DNA from: Isachenkonia alkalipeptolytica
Lineage (GTDB): Bacteria; Bacillota; Clostridia; Peptostreptococcales; T1SED10-28
Length of the DNA stretch: 64,000 nt
Direction of reading: 5' to 3'
NCBI RefSeq assembly: GCF_009910325.1
Contig: NZ_SUMG01000014.1
Span: forward strand, 1 to 64,000
Positions 7,839-18,462 of this stretch are shown in pieces (position 1 is the stretch's first letter; each line of letters starts with the position of its first letter). Both the position numbers and the translations under genes were made by a program. A model generated the notes under the pieces. It was not told the origin of the DNA, ran no database searches, and was given only the letters and a program-made list of their open reading frames with translations.

Positions 7839-9488
7839 CTACTCATTCATAAAAATTTGTTTTAATACGTATATCCCGCTCAATAAGAATCCGAACCAAC
7901 TTAGGATCGGTACGGAAAACAGGTTTGTGCCATAGTCCGAAACCAAAATCATTGTGGAGGCGATAATCAGTGCAGCCACTACAATACTATTACCCACTCT
8001 TCTCGTCTGCTTTTGAATTTCCCTTGAAATCTCTTTAGATTCTTCGTCTATCACATGAACTGTAAATTTCTCATCTTCCATCTTTTGTAGAATACTTTTC
8101 AACTGTCGCGGCATATATTTCAGACTAAACAAAACGTCTTGGGAATAACTAAAATATTCCTTTGCCAATCTCTCAGGATGATACTTTCTTTTGTATATCT
8201 CTTTCATAAAATCTTTCATCACCATGGCTATGCTGAACCTTGGCGACAATTGATTGACGGTGGATTCTAAAGAAATCATTGCCTTCAGTAGCAAGATAAA
8301 CTGACTGGGAAATTTCACCCCATTATTATATGCAATGTCCATAAATTGTCGCAGAGCCACCCCCAATTTTAATTCCTTGATAGGCTTGTCATAGTATTCG
8401 TTAATAAAAAAGGAAATATCCTCTTTCAGGCGATGGGAGTTGGTATCATAGTTTATGGCATTAATTTCGCGAATAAGATTAAATATTTTATCTACATCTT
8501 TTTTACCCACTGCTATAAAAAGGTTTGTAATAAAATTGATGCTGTCCTTGTCTAAAAAACCCACGACACCAAAATCAATATAGGAAATTTTCCCCTCGGG
8601 AGTGATGAAAATATTCCCAGGGTGGGGGTCTCCATGAAAAAAACCATATACAAACACCTGCTCTAGAAAAAGGTTAGTATTGTCCAGTGCTAATTGATGA
8701 TGATCAATGATGGGATTTTGCAATATCTCTTTATGTATGATTTTATAACCTTTGATTTTTTCCATGGTTAACACTCTTTTATTACTGAACTCCCAATGCA
8801 CTTTTGGAATATATAGCTTCTCTTCACTTTGAAAGTTTGTAGAAAAACGCTCCGCATTTTTTCCTTCTAAAGTATAATCCAATTCCCGCTGAATACGAAA
8901 ACGGAATTCTTCGATAATATCCTGGAAACTATAAGATTTATTTTTATAGAAATGTTCATCCATGATTTTTGCCAGTGTGATAAGAATTTCCAAATCATCT
9001 TTTATTATACTTTCCAACTTGGGCCGTTGAATTTTTACAACCACCTCTTCCCCCGTGGTTAAAACCGCTTCATATACTTGCCCAATAGATCCTGATGCTA
9101 TGGGTTTTTTATTAAAGTAATGGAAGGTTCCATCAATGGACTGCTCCGAATTCCGCTCAAATACTTCTCTTGCCTCGTCAAAAGAAAACTCTTCAACTTG
9201 ATCCTGTAATTTTTCAAGTTCTTCAATGATATCCTCAGAAAAAATATCCCGTCTTGTTCCCATAATCTGTCCAAGTTTCACAAAGGTTGGTCCTAGTTCT
9301 TCACATGCTTTGCGGATTCTTACCCCCCAGGTCTCTTGAAAGTTGTTTTTTCTTATTTTTAACACTCTTTTAGGAATATATCCTTTTTTTCGCATGCTAT
9401 CGGCTAAAAAAGTGAACCCGTATTTAACCAACACCTCTCCAATTTTTTTATACCGTCGTATGGTTCCATATTTTCGATTTATTATCAA
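7839..9488 (-). CDS. ABC1/UbiB-family atypical kinase
   Basis: 549 residues. The UbiB/ADCK signature is clear: VKLGQ near 67 (KxGQ), the modified glycine-rich loop ASGSIGQVYEA near 125, VVVKIQRP with the ATP-contacting Lys near 145, HGDPHPGNI near 282 as catalytic loop and IDFG near 300 as metal site. Two C-terminal membrane helices (about 495-545) anchor it. Family members support isoprenoid-lipid (quinone) metabolism; the role in this organism is unknown. Start is a TTG preceded by AGGGGGG. It occupies the place where recJ is usual between secDF and apt in related genomes. Confidence 0.88.
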   Translation of the reverse strand: MIINRKYGTIRRYKKIGEVLVKYGFTFLADSMRKKGYIPKRVLKIRKNNFQETWGVRIRKACEELGPTFVKLGQIMGTRRDIFSEDIIEELEKLQDQVEEFSFDEAREVFERNSEQSIDGTFHYFNKKPIASGSIGQVYEAVLTTGEEVVVKIQRPKLESIIKDDLEILITLAKIMDEHFYKNKSYSFQDIIEEFRFRIQRELDYTLEGKNAERFSTNFQSEEKLYIPKVHWEFSNKRVLTMEKIKGYKIIHKEILQNPIIDHHQLALDNTNLFLEQVFVYGFFHGDPHPGNIFITPEGKISYIDFGVVGFLDKDSINFITNLFIAVGKKDVDKIFNLIREINAINYDTNSHRLKEDISFFINEYYDKPIKELKLGVALRQFMDIAYNNGVKFPSQFILLLKAMISLESTVNQLSPRFSIAMVMKDFMKEIYKRKYHPERLAKEYFSYSQDVLFSLKYMPRQLKSILQKMEDEKFTVHVIDEESKEISREIQKQTRRVGNSIVVAALIIASTMILVSDYGTNLFSVPILSWFGFLLSGIYVLKQIFMNE

Positions 9489-9523
9489 GGCGAACCCCCC
9501 TATTCCAAATTTATCCCCTATAG

Positions 9524-9560
9524 AAAAAGGGCAATAACACTTATTGTGTATTATTACCCT
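9524..9560 (-). terminator. Rho-independent terminator after secF
   Basis: On the minus strand AGGGTAATA and the imperfect complement ending in TTGCCCT form a stem, followed directly by TTTTTC. It lies between the secF stop (9602) and the UbiB-like gene. Confidence 0.7.
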
Positions 9561-9601
9561 CTAAAGCTTTGTTTAACCTACAATATCAGCTATTAAGAGG
9601 A

Positions 9602-10483
9602 TTACGCCCCTTTATAGGATTTCTTTGCAACCTGTTTTTCTTTAATCATTACCCATACGGGGGTAGCGATAAATATCGAAGAATAGGTACCGCTTAAAAT
9701 ACCTGCTATTAGAGGGAGTGCAAAAGTTCTAATTTGCTCTACACCTAAAATATACAAAGCAATAATTGTCAGCAATGTTGTAATCGATGTGATTATTGAA
9801 CGTTTCAGCGTCTGGGAAATACTGGTGTTTCCCAACTCAGTATAATTGTTCTTCCTTAAAAATGGCATATTTTCACGAACACGATCAAATACTACAATGC
9901 TGTCATTAATAGAATATCCCAGTATCGTCAGTACCGCTGCAATAAAAGGATTGTTAATAGGGATATTAAGAATCGCATAAACCGATAACAGGATTAAGAT
10001 ATCATGTAATAAAGCTGTCAGAGAAGCTATTCCATAGGATAACTCAAACCGAAAGGTAATATAAATCAGCATCCCTAAAGCAGAGATCAAGATGGAAAGT
10101 AATGCTCTTTGTTGAATTTCCTGTCCAATAGTGGGGCCAAACTGGTCCACTCGAAGAGGCTGATCCGTGGATAAACTATACTCCTCTTGCAACTCATTGA
10201 AAAGGTCCCGTCGCTGTTCACTGCTGAGATCTTCCGAAGTTCTAATCACAATATTATGCCGGTCCCCTCCGATATGATTGATGCTTGCTGCAGGATCATA
10301 ATAATCTACAGTTTCTCGAATGTTTGATGTTTCAACGTATTGTTCCATATCAACTTCTATTTCCGTGCCTCCGGTAAAATCAATTCCCAGCTCTACCCCT
10401 TGTACTAAGGTAAAGAGTGCACCAGTTAAAATAATCAAGGCAGAAATAATAAAAAAGTATTTTTTGTTTTCAACGATTTTCAT
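9602..10483 (-). CDS. secF: Protein translocase subunit SecF
   Basis: 293 residues. With SecD it forms the RND-like membrane complex that uses the proton or sodium gradient to help SecYEG release secreted proteins. Visible: first membrane helix at about 8-28, DFTGGTEIEV just after it (family-conserved GxDFTGG), an extracytoplasmic domain to about 120, then five helices including GYSINDSIVVFDRVREN near 190 (the conserved D..VVxFDRIRE motif in helix 4). Lies 11 bases after secD. Confidence 0.96.
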   Translation of the reverse strand: MKIVENKKYFFIISALIILTGALFTLVQGVELGIDFTGGTEIEVDMEQYVETSNIRETVDYYDPAASINHIGGDRHNIVIRTSEDLSSEQRRDLFNELQEEYSLSTDQPLRVDQFGPTIGQEIQQRALLSILISALGMLIYITFRFELSYGIASLTALLHDILILLSVYAILNIPINNPFIAAVLTILGYSINDSIVVFDRVRENMPFLRKNNYTELGNTSISQTLKRSIITSITTLLTIIALYILGVEQIRTFALPLIAGILSGTYSSIFIATPVWVMIKEKQVAKKSYKGA

Positions 10484-10494
10484 AATAAGCCTCC

Positions 10495-11754
10495 TTACTT
10501 TAACCCGAATAGGGTTTTACTTTTACGAGTATTGATTTTAACCGCCAAGCGTAATAACAGCCGGGTAATAACAATGGCTGTAAACATACTACAAAGAATT
10601 CCAATAATTAGAAGTACTGCAAACCCTCTGATGGGTCCGGTACCAAATTGATAAAGAACAACTCCGGCAATCAATGTAGTGACATTGGCATCAAGAATGG
10701 TTTTAAAAGCCCGTTTAAAGCCTGACTCAATAGCGACACGGACGGTTTTTCCTGTACCGATGTCCTCTTTAATCCGTTCAAAAATAATCACATTTGCATC
10801 CACAGCCATACCAATCGACAGTATTAACGCTGCGATCCCCGGCAAAGTTACGGTGGCATTCAATAGCACAATCACCCCAAAGACCAATAAAATATAAACG
10901 GTGAGGGCGATATCTGCCACAAGTCCCGGTATTCTATAAATGAAAATCATAAAAAGCATGAGAAGGGATATCCCAATAACCGCAGCCTGAACGCTTCGCT
11001 CTAAGGCAAACTCTCCCAAAGTTGCAGTAATCGTAGAGGTTCGAATCTCCTCCAGCTCCACCGGTAAAGCCCCTGCGCGAATGAGTGCTGCTAGTTCCGA
11101 AGCGGATTCAATAGTGAAATTTCCAGAAATGGTGGGTCTCCCGTCACCAATTCGATCCTCTACCGTTGGCGCAGAAATTACTTCCCCATCTAAAACAATT
11201 TCAATGATACGATCTTCTATAGGTTGTTCCGGAAGCTGAGATAATCGGCCTGTAGCTTCTGCAAAAGCTTCTCTTGCACCGGAATCCAACTCCAAACTTA
11301 CATAGGGTCGATTACCATCCATCATAACCCGGGCATCAGTTACGTCATTCCCCGAAATCACAAGATCACCATCGGGATCGATGAATTCTAATCGAGCGGT
11401 AGTTCCAATCATTTCTATGGCATCCTCGGCTTCTTCCACACCTGGAAGTTCTACACGCACCCGATCATCCCCCTCTCGAACAATCACCGGCTCTGTAAGT
11501 CCTAGGCTGTCTACCCGAAGGCGAAAGATCTCAATAACCTGTTCCATTTCCCGATCCAGTTGTGCTCCTGTAGAGTCGGTATCCGCTTCATAAACAAGGT
11601 ATACTCCTCCCTGCAAATCAAGCCCTTGATTAATAGACTCTGTTAAAGGCGAAATACTTACGCCCCCCATATCAAGACCGAAAAATGCAGTATACGCACC
11701 GCCTATCACAAATAAAATAATAAAAATAAAGGTAATTAAGCTTCTCCTGTTCAT
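10495..11754 (-). CDS. secD: Protein translocase subunit SecD
   Basis: 419 residues, the short Firmicutes SecD. First helix at about 6-25, then the conserved GLDLQGGVYL block near 44, a periplasm-side P1 domain with a head region, and five C-terminal helices with the SIGMAVDANVIIFERIKED motif near 315-333. ATG overlaps the stop of the gamma-carbonic anhydrase gene by four bases (ATGA), so the two are translationally coupled. yajC, often upstream of secD, is not present. Confidence 0.96.
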   Translation of the reverse strand: MNRRSLITFIFIILFVIGGAYTAFFGLDMGGVSISPLTESINQGLDLQGGVYLVYEADTDSTGAQLDREMEQVIEIFRLRVDSLGLTEPVIVREGDDRVRVELPGVEEAEDAIEMIGTTARLEFIDPDGDLVISGNDVTDARVMMDGNRPYVSLELDSGAREAFAEATGRLSQLPEQPIEDRIIEIVLDGEVISAPTVEDRIGDGRPTISGNFTIESASELAALIRAGALPVELEEIRTSTITATLGEFALERSVQAAVIGISLLMLFMIFIYRIPGLVADIALTVYILLVFGVIVLLNATVTLPGIAALILSIGMAVDANVIIFERIKEDIGTGKTVRVAIESGFKRAFKTILDANVTTLIAGVVLYQFGTGPIRGFAVLLIIGILCSMFTAIVITRLLLRLAVKINTRKSKTLFGLK

Positions 11755-12272
11755 TTACGGACCTCCTTATTTCCTTTATGATCCTTTCCGTATTCTGCAT
11801 ATTTAAGAGCAGAATCCCTAATTCCTTGAATCTCCTCCTCGGTAAGCTTCCGAATGACCTTTCCTGGAGATCCTAAAACTAGCACTCCGGAAGGAATTTC
11901 CTTCTCGGCGGTTACCATAGCTCCTGCACCGATAATCGTATTTTCTCCGATCTTGGCACCATCGAGAATAATGGATCCCATCCCGATTAAACAGTTGTTT
12001 CCGATGAAGCAGGCATGAACAATAGCATTGTGTCCTACCGTAATATAATCCCCCAATATCGTTGGGTATTTATGGCTGATATGGAGAACACTGTTGTCTT
12101 GGACATTGGTGTATTTACCAATTTGAATGCTATTATCATCCCCACGGAGGACCACATTATACCAAATACTCGCCTTTTCTTTTATCGTTACTTTCCCAAT
12201 GACGGTTGCATTCGGAGCAATATAGGCGTCTTGATGAATGGTTGGTGCAATATTCTGGTACTCTAAAATCAT
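11751..12272 (-). CDS. Gamma-class carbonic anhydrase-like hexapeptide protein
   Basis: 173 residues of left-handed beta-helix with hexapeptide repeats. The three zinc/iron ligands of the gamma class are visible as the His residues in VLHIS (near 64), VGHN (near 81) and VHAC (near 86). It resembles YrdA/CaiE-type proteins; carbonic anhydrase activity is possible but many members have none proven. It overlaps scfB and secD by four bases on each side (ATGA), so it is embedded in the SCIFF-Sec transcript, an unusual partner. Confidence 0.85.
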   Translation of the reverse strand: MILEYQNIAPTIHQDAYIAPNATVIGKVTIKEKASIWYNVVLRGDDNSIQIGKYTNVQDNSVLHISHKYPTILGDYITVGHNAIVHACFIGNNCLIGMGSIILDGAKIGENTIIGAGAMVTAEKEIPSGVLVLGSPGKVIRKLTEEEIQGIRDSALKYAEYGKDHKGNKEVRK

Positions 12273-13642
12273 GATCCATCACGCCCCAATCTTTTTTTAG
12301 CTTCAATAATAATGGAGTTTTGAATGCGTTTTTTTTCCATCTCGCATCCTAATTCATAGGGATTGAATAAACTACGATTCTCATGATAAGCATTGGCATG
12401 GCATCCACCACTACAGTAGTATTTTGCCCAGCAGTCCCTGCAAGCTATTTTATTATCTACACTTGCACTCTTAAAAGAGGTAACAATTTTAGCATCCAAT
12501 TTCTCTTGGTTCCATATGCTACCCATCTTAAATTTTTCATTCCCGGCAAATTGATGACAAGGATAAATTTCCCCCTCGGGAGTTACTGAAACGTATTCAA
12601 CCCCGGCACCGCAGCCTAAAGCTCTTTTTTCTTGACAGGGATTATTTTGCAGATTCATCTTAAAATGAAAAAACTCAAAGGCCTCTTTGGTTCCTTTCTT
12701 TGCAAAATAAGCCTTTTCAAGAATATCATACTGTTCTTTGATTTCAGGTAAATCTTCCACGCCTAATGCATAATCTTCTTCTTTTGGTGCCACCACCGGT
12801 TCTACGGAAACATTACGAAAACCCTGTTCTGCAAGATGAATTACATCCTTGGCAAAATCTTTGTTAAATTTTGTAAAGGTTCCCCGTACATAATAAGGCT
12901 TATTTCCCCGTTTTTCCACCATCTTTTTAATCTTTGGAAGGATCAGGTCATAAGTTCCTGTATTGTTTACGGTATAACGCATTCGATCATTGGTTTTTTT
13001 ATTACCATCTATACTAAGGACGATGTTTTCCATGTTTTCATTAATATAGTCCATATTTTCTTCGTTTAATAGGGTCCCATTGGTGGTAATGGTAAAGCGC
13101 ATATTTTTATTCCATACCTTAGCTTTTTCCTTTCCATAATCTACTAATTTCTTCACCACTTGGAAATTCAACAGGGGTTCTCCTCCAAAAAAGTCTACTT
13201 CAAGGTTTTGTCTATTTTCCGAATTTTCGATCAAAAAGTCAAGAGCTTTCGCCCCAGTATCAAAGTCCATTAATAAATTTTCTCCCTTAAAATTCCCCTG
13301 GGAAGCGAAACAGTACTCACACCGTATATTACAGTCATGGGCAATGTGCAGGCATAGAGCCTTAATCACATGTTCGAATTTTTCTCCCCGTTTTATAATC
13401 TTTGAAAATAACTGTTCTTCATTAATTAATAGGTCCAGTTCGTCCAGCGCAGCAGTTAAGTGCTCTTTCGGATACTTGTGTTGTAATTTCAGAAGAACCC
13501 TTTCCCTTGGAACCTTAGGTTTTTCTTCGTCATTGGGATAGAGCGCTAAAATGTCATAAACCATTCTATCAACAATATGAACCGCCCCACTGTTAACATC
13601 TAACACCACTGGTATATTATCTTTTTCGAATTGATAAATCAT
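12269..13642 (-). CDS. scfB: SCIFF peptide maturase, radical SAM/SPASM
   Basis: 457 residues. Family role: installs thioether bridges from Cys to Thr alpha- or side-chain carbons in the SCIFF (ranthipeptide) precursor. An N-terminal peptide-recognition (RRE-like) part of about 90 residues precedes the radical SAM core with CNIRCEYC (CxxxCxxC) near 108-115, GGEPLLNF near 158, and a SPASM region with Cys residues including CHQF near 362, CRDCWAKYYCSGGC near 403 and a last Cys near 436. Sits next to its substrate gene scfA, with a hairpin and T run between them. Confidence 0.95.
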   Translation of the reverse strand: MIYQFEKDNIPVVLDVNSGAVHIVDRMVYDILALYPNDEEKPKVPRERVLLKLQHKYPKEHLTAALDELDLLINEEQLFSKIIKRGEKFEHVIKALCLHIAHDCNIRCEYCFASQGNFKGENLLMDFDTGAKALDFLIENSENRQNLEVDFFGGEPLLNFQVVKKLVDYGKEKAKVWNKNMRFTITTNGTLLNEENMDYINENMENIVLSIDGNKKTNDRMRYTVNNTGTYDLILPKIKKMVEKRGNKPYYVRGTFTKFNKDFAKDVIHLAEQGFRNVSVEPVVAPKEEDYALGVEDLPEIKEQYDILEKAYFAKKGTKEAFEFFHFKMNLQNNPCQEKRALGCGAGVEYVSVTPEGEIYPCHQFAGNEKFKMGSIWNQEKLDAKIVTSFKSASVDNKIACRDCWAKYYCSGGCHANAYHENRSLFNPYELGCEMEKKRIQNSIIIEAKKRLGRDGS

Positions 13643-13670
13643 AGTCTCACCCTTCTTTCTGATTCTCTCA

Positions 13671-13702
13671 TTAAAAAACAGCAGTAAGAATCAACTGCTG
13701 TT
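13671..13702 (-). terminator. Attenuator-like terminator between scfA and scfB
   Basis: On the minus strand AACAGCAG, a 10-base loop and CTGCTGTT form a perfect 8-bp stem followed by a T run. Placed after the peptide gene and before the maturase gene, it would let much more scfA than scfB message be made. Confidence 0.75.
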
Positions 13703-13716
13703 AACTATGATGATTT

Positions 13717-13863
13717 TTACCGGTTGGGGTTTTCACAATCCTGATTTCCCACGGTACATGAAGTTTTGCATGCGGATTGGCAAGATGTTTGACATTCTCC
13801 GCATCCAGCGATGCTGTCTTCCTTAGTTGAAGTTCCACGTACTAACGTTGTAATAAAAGTCAT
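13717..13863 (-). CDS. scfA: SCIFF ranthipeptide precursor (six Cys in forty-five)
   Basis: 48 residues, too short for most ORF lists. The peptide ends in the near-invariant SCIFF core: CGEC (C21, C24), then Cys at 28, 32, 36 and 43, with the SACKTSCT block in the middle and the end CENPNR. The N-terminal MTFITTLVRG leader fits the recognition region of the family. GAAAGGAG precedes the ATG by 7 bases. SCIFF is nearly universal in Clostridia, and its biological role is still open; signalling has been proposed. The maturase scfB follows on the same strand. Confidence 0.95.
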   Translation of the reverse strand: MTFITTLVRGTSTKEDSIAGCGECQTSCQSACKTSCTVGNQDCENPNR

Positions 13864-13943
13864 ACTCTTACTCCTTTCCATATAATATCTCATCAATTAT
13901 ATCATAAAAATAGCCTTAGAAAAACATTAAAGATTAATACGCA

Positions 13944-15065
<1,122 letters not shown>

Positions 15066-15076
15066 CTAGTAAATGT

Positions 15077-16102
15077 TTATTTAATAAACATTGCATCGCC
15101 AAAACTATAAAATCGGTACTTCTGCTCAATTGCTTCTTTATAAGCATTCATCGTGTTTTCCCGCCCGGCAAAGGCGCTCACCAACATAATTAATGTGGAT
15201 TTTGGTAAGTGAAAATTGGTAATCAAGCCATCAATTCCTCGAAAACGGTAACCGGGATAAATGAAAATATCTGTCCAACCATTTCCCGCTTCAACTTTCC
15301 CTTCTTTTCCGGCTATAGACTCTAAGGTTCTACAACTTGTTGTGCCTACGGCAATAACCCTATTTCCTTGGTTTCTTGTTTTATTAATTATCTCCGCCAC
15401 TTCCGAAGTAATATGATAAAATTCTGCATGCATTTTATGATCCAGAATGTTTTCCGCCTCCACAGGCTTAAATGTGCCAAGGCCCACATGTAAGGTAATA
15501 TATACGATGTTAATCCCTTTATTTTCAAGCTCTTCGATGACTTCTTCAGTAAAATGAAGGCCGGCGGTTGGAGCTGCCACAGATCCCAGATTCTTGGAGT
15601 AAATGGTTTGGTATCGGTCAGGGTTTTGTAATGTTTTCCCAATATAAGGGGGCAAGGGCATTTCCCCTAATTGGTCCAGTACCGCGTAAAAATCCCCGGT
15701 GTATTGAAAATTAATTAATCGTAGTCCTTCTTCCCGTTCCTCGGTTACCGTACCTTCCAACAGGCCTTCATTAAATATTACTGTTGTTCCTACTTTCAAT
15801 TTCTTAGCAGGTCGAGCCATCACCAACCATGTTTTTTCCTTTTCTTCTGCTACTAAAAGGAGCTCTACTTTCCCACCGGTTGCTTTCTTTTTACCGTATA
15901 AGCGGGCAGGGATAACCTTCGTGTCATTGAGTACTAAGGTATCTCCTTTCTCTAACATCTCTGAAATTTCATAAAATCTTTTATGTTCGATTTCCCCGCT
16001 AACCCGGTCTACTGTCAACATTCTTGAATCGTCTCGTTTTTCAATAGGACTTTGAGCAATTAAATTTTCCGGGAGATCAAAATTAAATTCTTCCGTTCTC
16101 AT
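15077..16102 (-). CDS. queA: S-adenosylmethionine:tRNA ribosyltransferase-isomerase
   Basis: 341 residues, normal length. Turns preQ1 on the tRNA into epoxyqueuosine using the ribosyl part of SAM. Typical blocks: FDLPENLIAQ at 8-17, LNDTKVIPARL near 60, AAPTAGLHFT near 180, and the C-terminal GLITNFHLPKSTL near 296-308. ATG with AAAGGTGG upstream. The gap before it (16103-16199) holds an imperfect hairpin but no recognisable preQ1 riboswitch. Confidence 0.97.
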   Translation of the reverse strand: MRTEEFNFDLPENLIAQSPIEKRDDSRMLTVDRVSGEIEHKRFYEISEMLEKGDTLVLNDTKVIPARLYGKKKATGGKVELLLVAEEKEKTWLVMARPAKKLKVGTTVIFNEGLLEGTVTEEREEGLRLINFQYTGDFYAVLDQLGEMPLPPYIGKTLQNPDRYQTIYSKNLGSVAAPTAGLHFTEEVIEELENKGINIVYITLHVGLGTFKPVEAENILDHKMHAEFYHITSEVAEIINKTRNQGNRVIAVGTTSCRTLESIAGKEGKVEAGNGWTDIFIYPGYRFRGIDGLITNFHLPKSTLIMLVSAFAGRENTMNAYKEAIEQKYRFYSFGDAMFIK

Positions 16103-16199
16103 ATATTATTTTCCACCTTTGTTTTATTAATACCGAAATATGGCCTTCCTATCAAGCCTTCGGTTTATCATTCTATCTATTACTTATACAACAATTCTT

Positions 16200-17225
16200 T
16201 TAACTTCTAGAAAAACCGAAATGGTCGTAGGCCTTCACGGAGGCAATTCTTCCCCGGGGGGTCCGACTAAGAAACCCCTTTTGCAATAAAAAAGGTTCAT
16301 AAACATCTTCTATGGTGTTCTTTTCTTCACCTGTGGAAGCCGCTAGAGTATCGATCCCTACTGGTCCTCCCCCAAAGTTTTGAATAATCACTTCAATGAT
16401 TTTATGGTCTACTTTATCCAGACCGAGTCTGTCTATTTCCAGTAATTCTAAAGCTCGATGAGCCAATTTCAAGGTGATCTCACCATCTCCTTTGACCTCT
16501 GCATAATCCCGGATTCTCTTTAATAGACGATTAGCAATTCTTGGTGTCCCACGGGAGCGCAGAGCAATTTCTTCCGCCCCTTGATCATCTACGGGAATAT
16601 TCAATATCCCGGCAGAACGCAGAACAATTTCCTTTAACTCTTCCATAGAGTAGTGTTCAAGTTTGTTAATTATTCCAAAACGGTCTCGAAGAGGAGAAGT
16701 CAGTAAACCAGCCCTTGTGGTCGCTCCGATTAAAGTGAACTTCGTTAAATCTAAGCGTATGCTTCTTGCACTGGGGCCTTTGCCAACGATAATGTCAATA
16801 GCATAATCTTCCATTGCCGGATAGAGTATTTCCTCCACCGCTCGATTTAACCGATGAATCTCATCGATAAAAAGCACATCCCCATCCTTTAAATTTGTAA
16901 GAATGGCAGCCAAATCACCAGGTCGCTCAATAGCCGGCCCAGAAGTAATGCGAATATCCGCGGACATTTCTGTTGCAATAATACTGGCCAAAGTGGTTTT
17001 ACCTAATCCGGGAGGTCCATAAAGAAGCACATGATCCAGAGACTCTCCACGAAGCTGAGAGGCTTTTAGGAAAATCTCCAGTTTTTCTTTCGCTTTAGTT
17101 TGTCCGATATAGTCTTGTAGAAATTTCGGACGAAGGCCTTGATCAATTACCTGGTCTTCTTCTCTTTTCAAATTTGAGACCAGCCGATCCTCCAATTCAA
17201 AATCCAAATCATTGTTAAATTCCAT
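16200..17225 (-). CDS. ruvB: Holliday junction branch migration ATPase RuvB
   Basis: 341 residues. AAA+ motor that drives branch migration with RuvA. Walker [10 protein letters not shown] near 70-78, Walker B DEIHR near 120, sensor 1 GATTRAG near 168, the arginine finger in SPLRDRFG near 176-184 and the C-terminal winged-helix with RTPRGR near 325. Separated from ruvA by 13 bases. Confidence 0.97.
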   Translation of the reverse strand: MEFNNDLDFELEDRLVSNLKREEDQVIDQGLRPKFLQDYIGQTKAKEKLEIFLKASQLRGESLDHVLLYGPPGLGKTTLASIIATEMSADIRITSGPAIERPGDLAAILTNLKDGDVLFIDEIHRLNRAVEEILYPAMEDYAIDIIVGKGPSARSIRLDLTKFTLIGATTRAGLLTSPLRDRFGIINKLEHYSMEELKEIVLRSAGILNIPVDDQGAEEIALRSRGTPRIANRLLKRIRDYAEVKGDGEITLKLAHRALELLEIDRLGLDKVDHKIIEVIIQNFGGGPVGIDTLAASTGEEKNTIEDVYEPFLLQKGFLSRTPRGRIASVKAYDHFGFSRS

Positions 17226-17238
17226 AGTATTGACTCCT

Positions 17239-17832
17239 TTACGATTTCATAAGAAGTTTTAAGGATTCTTTAATCATTTCATCCACGGATAGAGTCTCAC
17301 TTTCTAAAGACTTAACCGCTTTTTGTCCTTCTTGTTTAGTATATCCTAAGGACATTAAAGCATCAACAGTTTCCCGGTGGCGTACATCTTCTTTCTGAGT
17401 TTCTGGTTCAACGGTAGCCGATGCTAAATCTATTGCTGAGAGTTTATCTTTAAGCTCTACAACCATTCTTTCAGCCGTTTTTTTTCCTACACCGGGTGCT
17501 TTAGAAATATTGCCAATGGAACCTTCATAAATATTTCTCGTAAGTTCTTCCGGAGTAAAATGAGAAAGTATTCCGCAGGCAACTTTAGCACCGATTTTTG
17601 ATACGGAACGTAATTGATGAAACATCTTCAATTCTTCTTTTGAGTTGAAACCAAAGAGGACCATCTCGTCATCCCGAACAACTAAATGAGTGTGAATAAT
17701 AGTCTTCTCCCCGACCTGTACTTGATTTATAGTATTTTCCGTTGTATGCACTTTATAGCCTATCCCATTTACTTCTAGAATAATAGACCCTAGATCCTTA
17801 CTATGAATTTTCCCGTCAATAAATGCAAACAT
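17239..17832 (-). CDS. ruvA: Holliday junction DNA helicase subunit RuvA
   Basis: 197 residues. Three domains as usual: N-terminal OB fold (to about 64), paired helix-hairpin-helix region with GIGAKVA-type and [14 protein letters not shown] (near 120-133) turns that grip the four-way junction, and domain III from about 150 that contacts RuvB. First gene of the ruvA-ruvB-queA-tgt run. ruvC is not next to it, as is normal for Clostridia. Confidence 0.96.
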   Translation of the reverse strand: MFAFIDGKIHSKDLGSIILEVNGIGYKVHTTENTINQVQVGEKTIIHTHLVVRDDEMVLFGFNSKEELKMFHQLRSVSKIGAKVACGILSHFTPEELTRNIYEGSIGNISKAPGVGKKTAERMVVELKDKLSAIDLASATVEPETQKEDVRHRETVDALMSLGYTKQEGQKAVKSLESETLSVDEMIKESLKLLMKS

Positions 17833-17917
17833 TTTTATTCCTACCTTCTAATATTATTATTAACCAATATTAAAAAAGCCCAACAACTTTTTCATTTATG
17901 CCTAAGAAACAAACAAA

Positions 17918-17937
17918 GCAGGGTTCCTAGTCCCTAC
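17918..17937 (-). terminator. Hairpin over the fur stop codon
   Basis: On the minus strand GTAGGG and CCCTGC pair around an 8-base loop, followed by TTTGTTTGTTT. The stem overlaps the last codons of fur. Confidence 0.45.
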
Positions 17938-18361
17938 TTTTCCAAGTACATTTTTTGCAATATCCTAAAATTTCCAGTTTGTGTTCGATTGGTGTGAACC
18001 CGAGTTTGTCAATAAGGTTTTTTTCAATGGGGAGCACCGGGCAGTCTTTAAAAATTTCACTCTTACCACAGGAAACGCATACAATATGGTGGTGATGTTC
18101 ATTTGTTACACTTAGTTTGTATTGATCTACATGATTGTCTAAAGAAATTTTTTTCAATACACCAATATTCAACATAATCTCAATGTTTCGGTAGATTGTA
18201 GACAAATCGATCCTTTGCCCATGGTCTTTAATCCAGTCATATACTTTCTCTGCGGACAACAGATGATTTTTCGTCTTTACAAAAGCTTCTATAATGATTT
18301 TTCTTTGTTCCGTGATTTTATAACCCTGTTCTCTCAATTTATACTCAATAGAATCTTGCAT
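17927..18361 (-). CDS. Fur-family metal- or peroxide-responsive repressor
   Basis: 144 residues. Winged-helix DNA-binding half with KITEQRKIII near 15 and DLSTIYRNI near 54, then the dimerisation half with the HHHH cluster near 87, CVSC near 95 (first zinc-site Cys pair) and CKKC near 138 (second pair). Fur, Zur and PerR cannot be told apart with certainty by eye; the His-rich segment and two CxxC pairs fit any of them. The start at 18361 has AGGAG 8 bases upstream and gives the normal N-terminus; a frame open to 18406 adds an untypical 15 residues. Confidence 0.9.
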   Translation of the reverse strand: MQDSIEYKLREQGYKITEQRKIIIEAFVKTKNHLLSAEKVYDWIKDHGQRIDLSTIYRNIEIMLNIGVLKKISLDNHVDQYKLSVTNEHHHHIVCVSCGKSEIFKDCPVLPIEKNLIDKLGFTPIEHKLEILGYCKKCTWKSRD

Positions 18362-18462
18362 AGCTTCTTCTCCTAACATCATCTTTTCTTTTTCAGTCCA
18401 TCCCATCTCTTAAAAATTTCCTTCTTTAAGTGGTTGTTGTCCGTTTTAAAGATATCTATACA

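Noticed and set aside
16103-16199. preQ1 riboswitch before queA-tgt
   Set aside because: The short pseudoknot pattern and its conserved A-rich tail were not found.
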